From: Arthonia radiata
Taxonomy: Eukaryota > Ascomycota > Arthoniomycetes > Arthoniales > Arthoniaceae
Direction of reading: 5' to 3'
Assembly (NCBI GenBank): GCA_002989075.1
Contig: PSQN01000005.1
Span: 434,001-498,000 of the forward strand
Length of the DNA: 64,000 nt
The notes beneath the pieces were generated by a model. That model saw only the letters and a list, made by a program, of their open reading frames with translations. It was not told where the DNA came from and made no database searches. Positions 1-9,376 of the stretch are shown here, piece by piece. The position numbers and the translations under genes are program-made. Position 1 is the first letter of the stretch. The number at the start of each line of letters is the position of its first letter.

Positions 1-2
1 CG

Positions 3-140
3 CAGCAGATGGACGCAATTAGGGGCTACCGCCGTGTTGACCGTGTCGTTCACGACCTCGATGGGTATGACCTCGTCTTCCGACACTTTGAGCGTTACGA
101 CTGGCAAGGCGGTGCGCCGCGTCTAGGGGAGTCATACTAG
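3..140 (+). CDS. 3' end of an unidentified gene (partial)
   Basis: An open frame enters from the left edge and ends at a TAG at 138-140. The 45 visible residues are charged and aromatic (RVDRVVHDLDGYDLVFRHFE) and look protein-like, but I recognise no family. Another frame is also open to a TAG at 124-126, so the frame choice is only a preference. It converges with SEN2 across about 350 bp of apparently non-coding sequence. Confidence 0.35.
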   Translation, partial: QQMDAIRGYRRVDRVVHDLDGYDLVFRHFERYDWQGGAPRLGESY

Positions 141-496
141 TATGATGATAACAAAAGGTGTCCTGTATGCATGGACTGAAAGTTGCACAGGAGTCAATTT
201 GTTGCGTGTGAACAAGGAAACAGACTACAGATTGCAGAGGAGGCTTGAGTGTCGTGGGGGAAATGGACTTACACCGCGCATATGTCTAGGGTACAGCGAT
301 GACAAATGTACATTCGTTCAACGGCCTGATATGAATACCAATGATTATATGTCTATCTCCCGGACCTTCGATCCTGCTGATCCTGACCACGTAGCCCCAG
401 TACTACTGCTGAGCTTTCGCATGTGCTCGCTCGAGCACCCTCACGCAACGCCTCCAATCGTAAAAGTTTCTCCACCGGGTCAAGCTCGAGCCCAGC

Positions 497-1792
497 TCAA
501 TCCCTATTCCTATTCGGCGTCCACCTCCTCAACACAAACTCCCTAATCCAATAACACCGCAACAGCGCGCCGAGGTCGTCCTCCTTCCCACTCACCTCCT
601 CCGCCGTCGGCACGTCCACATACACCAATACCAAGCTCTTCATGACTTGGCTCTGCACGCGGCTGATGGCGTGGAAGTGCCACCATTCGCCTTTCTCCGC
701 CCATTTTTCTCGCTCCAATTTACCCTCGTTGTCTGGCCACCGTGTGTAGCTGGGCATGATGACCACCGCGAACTCGGCGTGCGAGAACACCGGCCCGCGC
801 GCATAGAGAAGCCAGTCCACGGCGAACTTGATCCCGGGGCGCACGACCCAGCCGAGAGAGCGGAAGTGGTGGTACACGGCGTAGGAGGTTATGAAGGGGT
901 CGTCGGGGGGTGGTGCGGTGGCGGAGGGGTAGGGTGGGAAGGTTGCGGTGCGGCGGAAGAGGGCGAGGAGGGAGGGGGTGGTGAGTGGTTGGTTGGGTGT
1001 TGGTGGAGAGGTGGAGTTACCAGATGGTGCGGTAGAGTCGACGGAGGTAGGATGGATGTCGAGCACGCCAAGCGTGTAGTGCAGGTACAGTGCTTCGTGC
1101 GGCGTGAGTTGGAGATGTTCTTGGTTTCGGAGAATGGTTGGAGGCTCGTCACGTGGTGTTGTTTCAAGCAGTGCTGTGTCGGTTTTTGTGGTGGACGAGA
1201 GAGTGGGCGAGGGCGCCGCGTTGCCATTCGCCTCTGTGGCCGGCTCTTCTGCGACGTGAGAAGCGTCCAGCAGTTTACCCTCCTTCCGCAGCTGCTCCTC
1301 CAGCTCCTCCCTCTCAACTCTCGCTCTCTCACGCTTTGCCACTCTCCGCTCCTCACGTCGTCGTCTCGTCACCTCGCCTGCCGTCCTTCCCTCGTCCACC
1401 AAGCCTAGCCGCTTCCGCTCACGCTCGAGCCATTCGGGTTCGCTGCGGCTTAGACTTCCTTTGCCGAAGAAACCTTGTTCCCATAATGCACGGATGGAGC
1501 TCTCGCCCGTGACATGAATGGAGCGCGTGAGGGGTGAGTAGTAGGCGGCATGGATCTGACCGTGGGAGGTGAGGGTGCGGAAATAGGGGAGAAGGAGAGC
1601 GTAGAGAAGGTGAAGGTAGGAGAGGGGGTTGCTGGGCTGAACAGGAGGCAAAGGGTGCGTTTTCAAGGGAAGGGGTCGGCCATAGATGATGTTGTTGTTA
1701 CGGCGTTGTTGCTGAGGTTTGGGACTTGGTTGGGGTCCTGGCTGTGCTGAAGGATTGGGGGTTGGGATGAAGAAGCGCTGGAGGGTGTCCAT
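497..1792 (-). CDS. SEN2: tRNA-splicing endonuclease catalytic subunit Sen2
   Basis: This intronless 431-residue protein is the subunit of the tRNA-splicing endonuclease that cuts the 5' splice site of pre-tRNA introns. The C-terminal nuclease fold is clear: YHHFRSLGWVVRPGIKFAVD (about 307-326) leads into the catalytic triad, Tyr330 in LLYARGP, His338 in FSHAEF and Lys385 in MKSLVLVYV. The N-terminal part holds the usual Sen2 region (ALWEQGFFGKGSLSRSEPEW, about 102-121). Next come a charged coiled-coil-like stretch (about 140-170) and a low-complexity linker that varies among fungi. The ATG at 1792 gives MDTLQRFF. It is divergent from the scramblase gene, sharing about 370 bp of promoter. The triad is intact, so it should be active. 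Confidence 0.93.
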   Translation of the reverse strand: MDTLQRFFIPTPNPSAQPGPQPSPKPQQQRRNNNIIYGRPLPLKTHPLPPVQPSNPLSYLHLLYALLLPYFRTLTSHGQIHAAYYSPLTRSIHVTGESSIRALWEQGFFGKGSLSRSEPEWLERERKRLGLVDEGRTAGEVTRRRREERRVAKRERARVEREELEEQLRKEGKLLDASHVAEEPATEANGNAAPSPTLSSTTKTDTALLETTPRDEPPTILRNQEHLQLTPHEALYLHYTLGVLDIHPTSVDSTAPSGNSTSPPTPNQPLTTPSLLALFRRTATFPPYPSATAPPPDDPFITSYAVYHHFRSLGWVVRPGIKFAVDWLLYARGPVFSHAEFAVVIMPSYTRWPDNEGKLEREKWAEKGEWWHFHAISRVQSQVMKSLVLVYVDVPTAEEVSGKEDDLGALLRCYWIREFVLRRWTPNRNRD

Positions 1793-2162
1793 CTTAGATT
1801 TTCTTCAGAAACTGTGAGCACAGAAGCGAGCCAGAAATGTAAAAGCCTAGCCACAGTCTCTGTAGCGGTCAATCGTTCTTTGACGCCCGCTTTTCATCTT
1901 TTGGGGAGCTGAGTCATCGGCAGTCTCGTTTATGGCTGTTGAAACTGCTGAATGCGCAATAAAATCATGCGATGTTTCCAAGTCGCGCTCGAGAGTCTTC
2001 TACCTTCATCTATGCGTGAGCCGCTACCTGCTGGCTTGTGTCCAGCTTCGTCCAGGACGTTAGGTGCGTGCTCGGTATGCAAGTGTGATATTTCCAGGTA
2101 ACTTTAGACATTGCGATATTTATCACTGCGGAGTCGCTTTTAGTTTCATCTTCAACGCGGCG
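1793..2162. promoter_or_regulatory. divergent promoter region SEN2 / scramblase
   Basis: This 370-bp spacer separates two divergently transcribed genes, so it must hold both promoters. I see no repeat, RNA gene or credible ORF in it. No specific binding site could be assigned by eye. Confidence 0.45.
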
Positions 2163-2183
2163 ATGAACATCATCATTCACAAG

Positions 2184-3797
2184 ATGAGAGCGTCCATCAG
2201 GTTGTCGAGCTTTGCTCGAGCGGCACAGGTAAGATCGCTGAATACCTCGGCCCGGCTTCTCGCCGCAAGACAGAAGCCTCAACTAGACACCGCTGGTCGC
2301 GCCAGCGGCTTTGCGCGGCGAATACAACAGTCGCCGCACCCCTCGAAGCCTCGGGGCCCGCCTCAGAGTTCGAACGATGACACTCAAAATACTGGCGGAC
2401 CTTCGTCTATATCCACAGCACTCGCCGAGAATGCGTCGTCAAACACCGCACAGCTGCTGGCGCCTGTCCACATTCCGGCGGACCCTCACAGCGTCCTCCT
2501 CACAGACCATCCGGCGACCGCGCTCCTTGCGAACTCGTCTATTATCATACACCGGCAACTTGAGATGATGAATGTATTCCTCGGCTTTGAGCAGGCGAAC
2601 AAATATGTGATCAACGATGCACATGGCAGTGTCATTGGGTTCTTAGCAGAGCAAGAGCATGGACTGGGCAATGCAGTGGCACGGCAGACGTTCAGGACGC
2701 ATCGAAGCTTCACCACACACGTCTTTGACAAAAACGAGCGAGAGGTGTTGAGGCTACATCGACCGTTCTCCTGGATCAACAGCAAGATCAGAGTGTACGA
2801 TGCCGTGAACGAGAAGACCGGCGGAGAGACTGGCAGCGACGCGTTGTCAGGTACCAGTATGAGCTCCATCACAGGTCAAGGGGGCGCTCGTATCTCGGAT
2901 CTGCCTGTGCAAGATATGAGAGTCATTGGAGAAGCCCAGCAAACATGGGCACCTCTTCGACGCAAGTACAACCTCTTCCTGCACCGTGACCTTAGCAAAG
3001 CCGCAGCGGACAGGGAGGCTCCACAGATTGCATCAGGCGTCTTACCATTATCAAGCGAAAAAGGAGTACAGGTCGCTGACCCCGCGAACGAAAACCTCGG
3101 TTTTGCGCAGTTTGCGTACGTCGACGAGCCGTTCCTGTCCTGGGACTTCTCACTCAAGTCAGAAGATCAACAACTCATCGGCTCAGTCAACCGCAACTTC
3201 GCGGGCTTCGGACGTGAGATCTTCACTGACACCGGCGTGTATGCTCTGCGAATGGACTCGGCTGGCTTAGCAGCGGAGCCAGGCCACATCAACTCCCAGA
3301 CCGGGAGAGATCCGCAAGATTCTACGCAATCAACGCAGAAGGCCGGCATGACACTAGATCAGCGTGCAGTCATGCTCGCCACCGCCGTCAGTATCGATTT
3401 TGACTACTTCAGCCGCTCTCGCGGCGGCGTAATGGGCGGTTGGATGCCCCTATGGTTCCCTTACCCAATGGGCGGTGGAGCCGCGGGCGAGGCCGGCGCT
3501 GAAGGAGCAGCAGGCGGAGCTGTGGGAGAAGCTGGCGAAGCTGGCGAGCTCGGCCGGGCCGGCGAGAGCGGCGTTGCTGGCGCTGGAACGATGGCCGGGT
3601 ATGAAGCCATGCAGAGAGGGGCGGGCGATGACCAGTCTCCGCAAGCACCGCAAGACCCCTTTGGAAATCCGCCAGAGCAGCAGGAGCAGCAGAACCCTTG
3701 GGATCAGGTCTGGGGTGAGGATCAAGGAGGTCCCAGCGGCGGCGAGGGTGGCGGTGGTGGAGGAGATGGTGGCAGCTTCTTTGACGACTGGCTCTGA
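2184..3797 (+). CDS. mitochondrial phospholipid scramblase family protein (Aim25-like)
   Basis: A single-exon protein of the scramblase/AIM25 family. From the ATG at 2184 the N-terminus is MRASIRLSSFARAAQVRSLN, rich in Arg and Ser and without acidic residues, which suits a mitochondrial presequence. An in-frame ATG at 2163 would add seven residues. The scramblase domain begins near LEMMNVFLGFEQANKYVI and runs through GFLAEQEHGLGNAVARQTFR, VLRLHRPFSWINSKIRVYD and VIGEAQQTWAPLRRKYNLFL. It then reaches FLSWDFSLKSEDQQLIGSVN and ends with RAVMLATAVSIDFDYFSRSR. The C-terminal tail is Gly/Ala/Glu-rich low complexity and probably disordered. The family is known for membrane-lipid roles at mitochondria; the biochemical activity of Aim25 is not firmly established. 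Confidence 0.85.
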   Translation: MRASIRLSSFARAAQVRSLNTSARLLAARQKPQLDTAGRASGFARRIQQSPHPSKPRGPPQSSNDDTQNTGGPSSISTALAENASSNTAQLLAPVHIPADPHSVLLTDHPATALLANSSIIIHRQLEMMNVFLGFEQANKYVINDAHGSVIGFLAEQEHGLGNAVARQTFRTHRSFTTHVFDKNEREVLRLHRPFSWINSKIRVYDAVNEKTGGETGSDALSGTSMSSITGQGGARISDLPVQDMRVIGEAQQTWAPLRRKYNLFLHRDLSKAAADREAPQIASGVLPLSSEKGVQVADPANENLGFAQFAYVDEPFLSWDFSLKSEDQQLIGSVNRNFAGFGREIFTDTGVYALRMDSAGLAAEPGHINSQTGRDPQDSTQSTQKAGMTLDQRAVMLATAVSIDFDYFSRSRGGVMGGWMPLWFPYPMGGGAAGEAGAEGAAGGAVGEAGEAGELGRAGESGVAGAGTMAGYEAMQRGAGDDQSPQAPQDPFGNPPEQQEQQNPWDQVWGEDQGGPSGGEGGGGGGDGGSFFDDWL

Positions 3798-4212
3798 TCC
3801 AGACGGTTTATGAGGGTTACGAATGGCGTCGGTTTAGACTCATGTATGACTAGTTATTTGACAAACACCTTTCCGGTATGACAGTTTTCCGTTGCTACAG
3901 CACAGACTACAGTACGCTGGACAATCCCAACAATCTATCAGCTCTCCGGATTCGCACGCAAACGCTTCTCCTCACACGTAAGAATCGGAGTATAACTGCC
4001 CTTCTCTTGCATGACCGCCTCATAGAGACGTGGGGGTGGGGCGGCTTCCGAGACGTTTCATCGAAGAGACAGTTTACCTTCAACAAGCAAACACCTCTCC
4101 AGAAGCGTCAGAATCCTACAGCCTCCAAGCCATTAGCAGTCCCCCACGCTCTTGCTCTCCTCAAACTACCTTTCATCTGCCCATAACTAACTTTCCTCCA
4201 CAACAGCCCGCC

Positions 4213-4772
4213 ATGGCTGCCTCCGTCGCAAGCAAACGACTCTTCCAAGAATATAGAAACCTAACGAACGACCCACCTGACGGCATCACCGCCGGGCCGG
4301 TGTCCGAAGATGACCTCTTCATGTGGGAAGCGCTGATCCAAGGTCCCGAGGGCACGCCGTTCGAAGGTGGTGTTTTCCCAGCGGAGCTCAAGTTTCCTAA
4401 AGACTACCCTCTCGCGCCGCCGTCCATGAAGTTCGTCTGCGATATGTGGCATCCTAATGGTATGCGCACTTCCTCTGTATTCTTACGAGAGCTGTCAGGC
4501 TGATTTCTGTTCGCGCAGTATACCCCTCAGGTCTCGTCTGCATAAGTATCCTGCACGCGCCCGGTAATGACCCCAATCATTATGAGAAAGCCGAGGAGCG
4601 GTGGAGCCCGGTGCAGAGTGTTGAGAAGATCTTGATCAGTGTGATGAGCATGCTTGCGGAGCCGAATGATGAGAGTCCGGCGAATGTGGATGCGGCGAAG
4701 ATGTGGAGGGACCGGCCGAAAGATTATGAGAAGATTGTGAGGGATAATGTGCGGAAGGGGTTAGGCCTTTGA
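4213..4772 (+). CDS. UBC7: ubiquitin-conjugating enzyme E2, Ubc7 type
   Basis: Two exons (4213-4459 and 4519-4772) are joined across a 59-bp intron, restoring [19 protein letters not shown]. The E2 core is complete: [34 protein letters not shown], the HPN motif and the catalytic Cys in GLVCISIL. After the active site there is an acidic insert ([20 protein letters not shown]). That loop marks the Ubc7/UBE2G class used in ER-associated degradation, as opposed to Ubc4/5. The ATG at 4213 gives [18 protein letters not shown], the expected start. The leader from about 3880 may be transcribed and contains upstream ATGs. Confidence 0.92.
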
Positions 4773-5718
4773 GCTTTCAGGCATGTGCTGGCACAAATGA
4801 ACATGACGATATGATTATCATGATACACGGCAATAGACAGCGCGCCCAAAGAGCATGGAATGAGGCCGCACAGACACGCTGAAACATCACAGTCGACTTC
4901 CGAGAAACTACATTACCGCCTTCAAATCAAATAGCCAGAGGTTGTTCCCGACCTGCCTTAGACTGGCCAAGCAAGCTCACTCATGCGGTGAAAACCGACA
5001 GAAAGAGGGGTGGCGGGATAAGGGTATGGAGTATAGATGAGCAACTGGCACATCGTTGGAGACGTGCGTACAACGCCAAATGCCCAGGCAGGGCTTACTG
5101 AGAAGCACACCTACCCAGTTGTCTTTTGTTTATGTCTCAGAGAGTTGCTGGTCCACACCGGATTCGTGCTGAGCTCGTGAACAGCAAATCGAAGACGTTG
5201 GTTGCCAATCAGTCCAAAGCTTCGCAAACGTTTCCAAATCTCTAGCACAGTAAGAAGGTCGAAGGGTATCTGATTTTCAGCTCCTGGCCGAGCGTCCGTG
5301 AAATGGAATTCCATCACGGTCAGGTGCCATTTGCGATCGCGATTCTGGCTGTGTCTAAGGCCCCTCTCTCCCCGTTCATTCTGGTTTTTTGCCATTCAAG
5401 CACATTCACGCTCCAGCGTGCATTGATATCACTCGATATGGAATTGGCGGGAGGGTATGCAGCTCGCGAGCGCGAACCTCAAGTGGCACGAAAGCATTAG
5501 AGTGGCGTGTGACCTTCAAACAGCGATGTGCATAATCCAGCAAACGTGGCAATCGCGTTTGATGCCGTCAACACTACAAATATGGCTTGTCTGCTCCTCC
5601 AAACTTTTACAATCATCAACCGATTCCTCCAGCAACACTGGTGTGACCGACAACTACTTCAAAGGCACACTTCACAACCTGAGCTTTTCACAGCTGATTG
5701 TTCCACGCACTTGTGAAC
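4773..5718. other. gene-free spacer upstream of the tandem paralogs
   Basis: About 950 bp without a convincing gene. The only notable content is a block at about 5550-5585 that resembles the upstream region of the second paralog (about 6975-7010), showing that the duplication included upstream DNA. Confidence 0.5.
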
Positions 5719-5859
5719 ATACGCCCCTCTTTCCTGCGAAGGCTGAGTCTTCGAAGGGATCGAGGTTCTTCGTCGCAACGTTTCGACACTGCTGATCATA
5801 ATATTGACAGCTCACACGCCCCGTCCACAGGTTCAGGACCTGGGCACTGCACAAGCACC

Positions 5860-6529
5860 ATGTCTTCGACAAGCGTGGACGAGTATGGATTGAACCAGGA
5901 CCTTAATGGCGATCAACTATGGCACCTGCGTGACCTTCAGGATGTGATGTCCATATTGAAGGAGTGGCAAGAGGAACAGGTAAGCGTCGGCAGCAGATCT
6001 GTGCACGAGGAACTATCTAGAGTATACTAATCTCGAGCAGAGTAGTAGTAGAGGGCGACAGGATTATCTCGACCGACTCCGTGAGACTGTTGAGGTGCAG
6101 ATACAAAATCTTAGGGATAGCGCCAGGGAAGCTCAATCAGGCCAGTCACCCCCGCGCTCACGGCCAAACTCTGCACTGTCTTGCCACCGCTCTCTTTCTG
6201 GATACGGATCAGGATCAGCACCAGCATCTTCAACAGGCTCCGGCGCACCTTCTCGTCGCCACCTCTCAGCTTCACCGCCACGTTCAGCGGCATCGAGCTA
6301 TCGTTCTGGTGGTCGTCGTTCAAGTATAGTGTCCTCACACTCATACCGTGGATCGCGGTCGAGGACTTCATCACGGAGCGCCGGGCAGCGTGATGGGTCT
6401 CCGCGTTCCAGCTCCAGCGCCACCAGGGTCAACGGTGTACCTCAAGTCAACGGTGTTCGCCGCCGTGGAAGCGGCATGGCACCGCCATCTGACGATGATG
6501 AGGTATCCAGTCGCCGACGTCGCCGGTGA
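5860..6529 (+). CDS. unknown Ser/Arg-rich protein, tandem paralog A
   Basis: Two exons (5860-5979 and 6041-6529) give about 202 residues. The intron is phase 0, with a TACTAAT branch site just before its CAG. Exon 1 carries a short helical motif, LNGDQLWHLRDLQDVMSILK. Exon 2 continues with QDYLDRLRETVEVQIQNLRD, then a long Ser/Arg/Pro-rich tail ending in SDDDEVSSRRRRR. The next gene has the same motif, the same intron position and the same tail layout. The homologous frame continues upstream of this ATG to an ATA codon at 5719-5721, where paralog B has its ATG, so the present start is probably secondary. I recognise no known domain and assign no function. Confidence 0.6.
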
Positions 6530-7146
6530 GCGGATTTGAGCATGCATCAAGCGGGTGAAGAGCACGAAATTGAAAGTCGAATCGTGACCAAAATGGATGG
6601 CGCCGACTCGAGAACGACACGTCTGCCTCTTCAGCTTGCATACGCACGCTTTCTAGTTATCAGGTATCCGATGCGTTAGCGTTTACAACTTTGCTATCTA
6701 TCAAAGCTGTCCAGCTCCTTCAGTCTAAGCTCTCCCCGTATTTCCGTCTTGCTGTTTCATCGCTATCCCCTTCGGTATCGCCGTACCTCTCATAGTGGGA
6801 AACCCTCGCAGTGTTCATGCTCGGCACTAGTCTGTAGCACTACCTTGCCGCGAGTACCTCCGTACTAACACGCAAAGCCGGGCATGTCGCACACATGAGG
6901 TCCTTTGGTGGCCAAGGACAATAGCAGTGGCGTCAAAGCATCACACAGCAGCACACGCCCGGCAAACGCGGGCAGTCGGTGCGTTTGACGCGTTCAACGC
7001 TACAAAGTTGCGCTTCTATGCATTCAACAAACCTGCATTCGTACCATCATCAAACTCCTCAGCATCGGTGCACTCGACTTCTTCTAGGCAACTGCCGCTA
7101 CACATCGACATACCCACGCTATCACGCAACCGCAACACCCGTAAAT
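6530..7146. other. spacer between tandem paralogs
   Basis: About 620 bp with no independent gene. The part at about 6960-7010 resembles about 5540-5590, in front of paralog A (for example CGTTTGACGCGTTCAACGCT against CGTTTGATGCCGTCAACACT), so it is duplicated promoter or leader DNA. Confidence 0.5.
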
Positions 7147-7702
7147 ATGAGCAACCCATGCTGGCCGCGATTGAGCATCCGAGGAAATAGACGTGCTTCG
7201 GACAACAACTCCACGTATGCTCCATCGACTGGTTCAGCGCATACGCAGGGGAGAAACAGCGGATCGTTCAACACCATCGACTTCAGCTCTCTGAACGATG
7301 ATCAACTATTGCACCTACACGACCTGCAGGACGCATTGTCCATGCTCGAAGACTGGGGCGCTGAACAGGTATTACCAACACTACTCTTCCTCCCCCCCAT
7401 CAGGAAATACTGACAACCCACAGGCAGAAGCCCACAGACGACGCCAACCCTACCCCGACTCTCTCCACCAATTCCTGGAAGCGCAGATTGAAGAGCTTAT
7501 GACGCGAGCGCGTGAAGATGCGCAAGCGGGTCCGCCTTCCACTTTTAGGGGTTCGGCGTCACGACTAGGCTCAATAGTGTCTACGTCGCGTTCGAACTAC
7601 GGAGCTGGATCGCCGGCGCCTTCTTCAAGGGGCTCTGGCTTAGTTTCTAGTCAGGCTTCTACGGCTCCGCCGCCGTACTCTAGTGCATCGTCGCGACACT
7701 AG
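7147..7702 (+). CDS. unknown protein, tandem paralog B (C-terminally truncated)
   Basis: Two exons (7147-7368 and 7424-7702) give about 166 residues. The motif LNDDQLLHLHDLQDALSMLE matches paralog A, the intron is in the same place and phase, and exon 2 again begins with a helical stretch (LEAQIEELMTRAREDAQAG). The frame ends at a TAG at 7700-7702. Downstream, in the same frame, sequence homologous to the tail of paralog A continues (RVNG, then RRCGSGLDSLSDDRE), interrupted by further TAGs at 7766-7768 and 7778-7780, to a stop at 7979-7981. The copy is therefore truncated, or a small intron removes the stops. Function unknown. Confidence 0.55.
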
Positions 7703-7981
7703 CGCTCGGGTTCGCTGGCACCGTCGGAGACTGTCAGTCGGAGCTCTGGCCGCCGCCCGCATTCGTAGACACTGGTCTAGTCCGCTAGAGTCAATGGTAT
7801 GTCCGAGCGTGAAGGCTCTCGGCGCTGTGGAAGCGGTTTGGATTCGTTGTCTGATGATCGCGAAGCCCCTGCTGGCCGATCTTTGAGTATGAAGCTGCAT
7901 CGGACGTCTGACGGGGAAAGAAACCGAAGATGCAGTGAAGGACCAGGCATGGGTGCGAGAATGTTTACTGTCTTTCTTTGA
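7703..7981 (+). pseudogene. decayed 3' coding remnant of paralog B
   Basis: This stretch lies in the frame of the preceding exon and still encodes peptides alignable with the C-terminus of paralog A, for example RRCGSGLDSLSDDRE against RRRGSGMAPPSDDDE. Two in-frame TAG codons inside it (7766-7768, 7778-7780), plus the one at its border, block translation. An intron with a weak GTACTC donor near 7674 and an acceptor near 7790 could in principle rescue it. Confidence 0.5.
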
Positions 7982-8410
7982 GTTTACATTATCCGGACTA
8001 GCTCTTCGACTGACTGTGTATGTAGTATACTTGCGATTACGTCTTCAGTATCTGCGAAGTACTTTCACAGTGTGAGCTCGTTAATCCCGAAAACCTTTCC
8101 TGTGTTAACCCCCCCTTTGCATGTACGCATATCTTCCTAAGTTGTGCGCCGTGAGAGGCAAGTCCACGTACCTCGGGCACACAGCTTTCAGTGGCAAACC
8201 ACAAAACCAATGGCGTTAAGCTTGCAAACGTCACCAGTGCATCAAACGAGCATACACACTGCTCGGCCAAAAGAATGCATCTTTCTGCGGAGTACTCACC
8301 TTCATTTTGCTCGGCCTCTCTCCAACGTATCGCTCCACTGCTCACACATCGCCAGCACTGCGCACAAGCTAACCCCAGACCATATCACATACATAACCAC
8401 AACCACAACC

Positions 8411-9376
8411 ATGTCTACATTCAACCAGCCGCTACCATCTCTTCAAAACATGCCCGACCCCACGCTCAGCGACGAGCACGCCGACATACCGCAGGGCCCC
8501 TGCTCCGCAAGTTCTGCGTCGTCGATCTCAACGCTCGGCCGTCCTGCTTCCCCTCACGACAACGGCACCGCACCGAATCTCTCCCCGTCCTCCCCGTCCT
8601 CCCAAGCTCCCTCCTCCACGCACAACCACCTCAACACGCCTGATGCCTCCCACACGGACGATCTCGACATCGACGCCAGAAGCCCCAGCCTCACCACCGC
8701 CCAAACAGCCCCTTTCGACAATCTAGCGTATTTCCAAGCCCGTCTGGCAGCCTTAGAGCGGTCGCGCTCTGCATTAATGGATGAGGTTCTCAGCATGAGG
8801 GCTTGGGTTGAGGAGCGTATCGGAGCTCTCTCAGTGACGCCGGACCCGCGGAGGGGTACGTCATCGATGCGTCTTACCGACGACATGCTGGAACCGCACA
8901 GTCTTCTGTCGAACGTATGGCCCGAAAACACATGGGACACTGCGGCCACGATGCCAGCGCCATTAGCGATGGAGTCCCTGCCAGCGATGCCAATATCATC
9001 AGCCATAGGATCGACGTCGGCAACTATGGTTGAGCACATCGAGCCACTCATGAACGACTTCCCCGACACTGATCTCCACAGTCTCGGATTATTGGAGCAG
9101 CCCATAGGTCGCCACGGGAGATACATCCCGGTCACGCCATGGTTTTCGGAGTCGACAGATTACTGGTTCAACGTATCCAGCGCGCGAGAGGACTTCCACA
9201 TCAGCGGGCTCCCTCGCTCATCCTCCGTTTGGACGAACACGGGCGTGCAGCGTCCAGGCTTGTATGGAAGGATATCAGACTGGCCGGAACATGATGACGG
9301 TACTATGTTCCAGTACCGTTCCTCTGCTGAGGCGGATGACCAGTGGATGTTTGGTGGAGGTTGGGAGTTTGAGTAG
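8411..9376 (+). CDS. unknown protein with central coiled-coil-like helix
   Basis: A single-exon frame of 321 residues, starting at the ATG directly after an ACCACAACC leader (MSTFNQPLPSLQNM). The first ~100 residues are Ser/Pro/Thr-rich and probably disordered. A helical segment follows, FQARLAALERSRSALMDEVL and on to MRAWVEERIGALS, then a Trp/Asp-rich C-terminal half ending in WMFGGGWEFE. It lies next to the tandem paralogs, which also combine a short helix with disordered sequence. I see no clear residue-level homology to them and recognise no family. Confidence 0.55.
   Translation: MSTFNQPLPSLQNMPDPTLSDEHADIPQGPCSASSASSISTLGRPASPHDNGTAPNLSPSSPSSQAPSSTHNHLNTPDASHTDDLDIDARSPSLTTAQTAPFDNLAYFQARLAALERSRSALMDEVLSMRAWVEERIGALSVTPDPRRGTSSMRLTDDMLEPHSLLSNVWPENTWDTAATMPAPLAMESLPAMPISSAIGSTSATMVEHIEPLMNDFPDTDLHSLGLLEQPIGRHGRYIPVTPWFSESTDYWFNVSSAREDFHISGLPRSSSVWTNTGVQRPGLYGRISDWPEHDDGTMFQYRSSAEADDQWMFGGGWEFE

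Noticed and set aside
647-1408. Long plus-strand frame of 253 codons
   Set aside because: Lies antisense to SEN2, whose catalytic motifs are unmistakable; composition is that of a shadow frame.
8411-9376. Third member of the tandem paralog family
   Set aside because: It lies next to them and has a short helix plus disorder, but I could not align its helix or tail residue by residue with the two paralogs.
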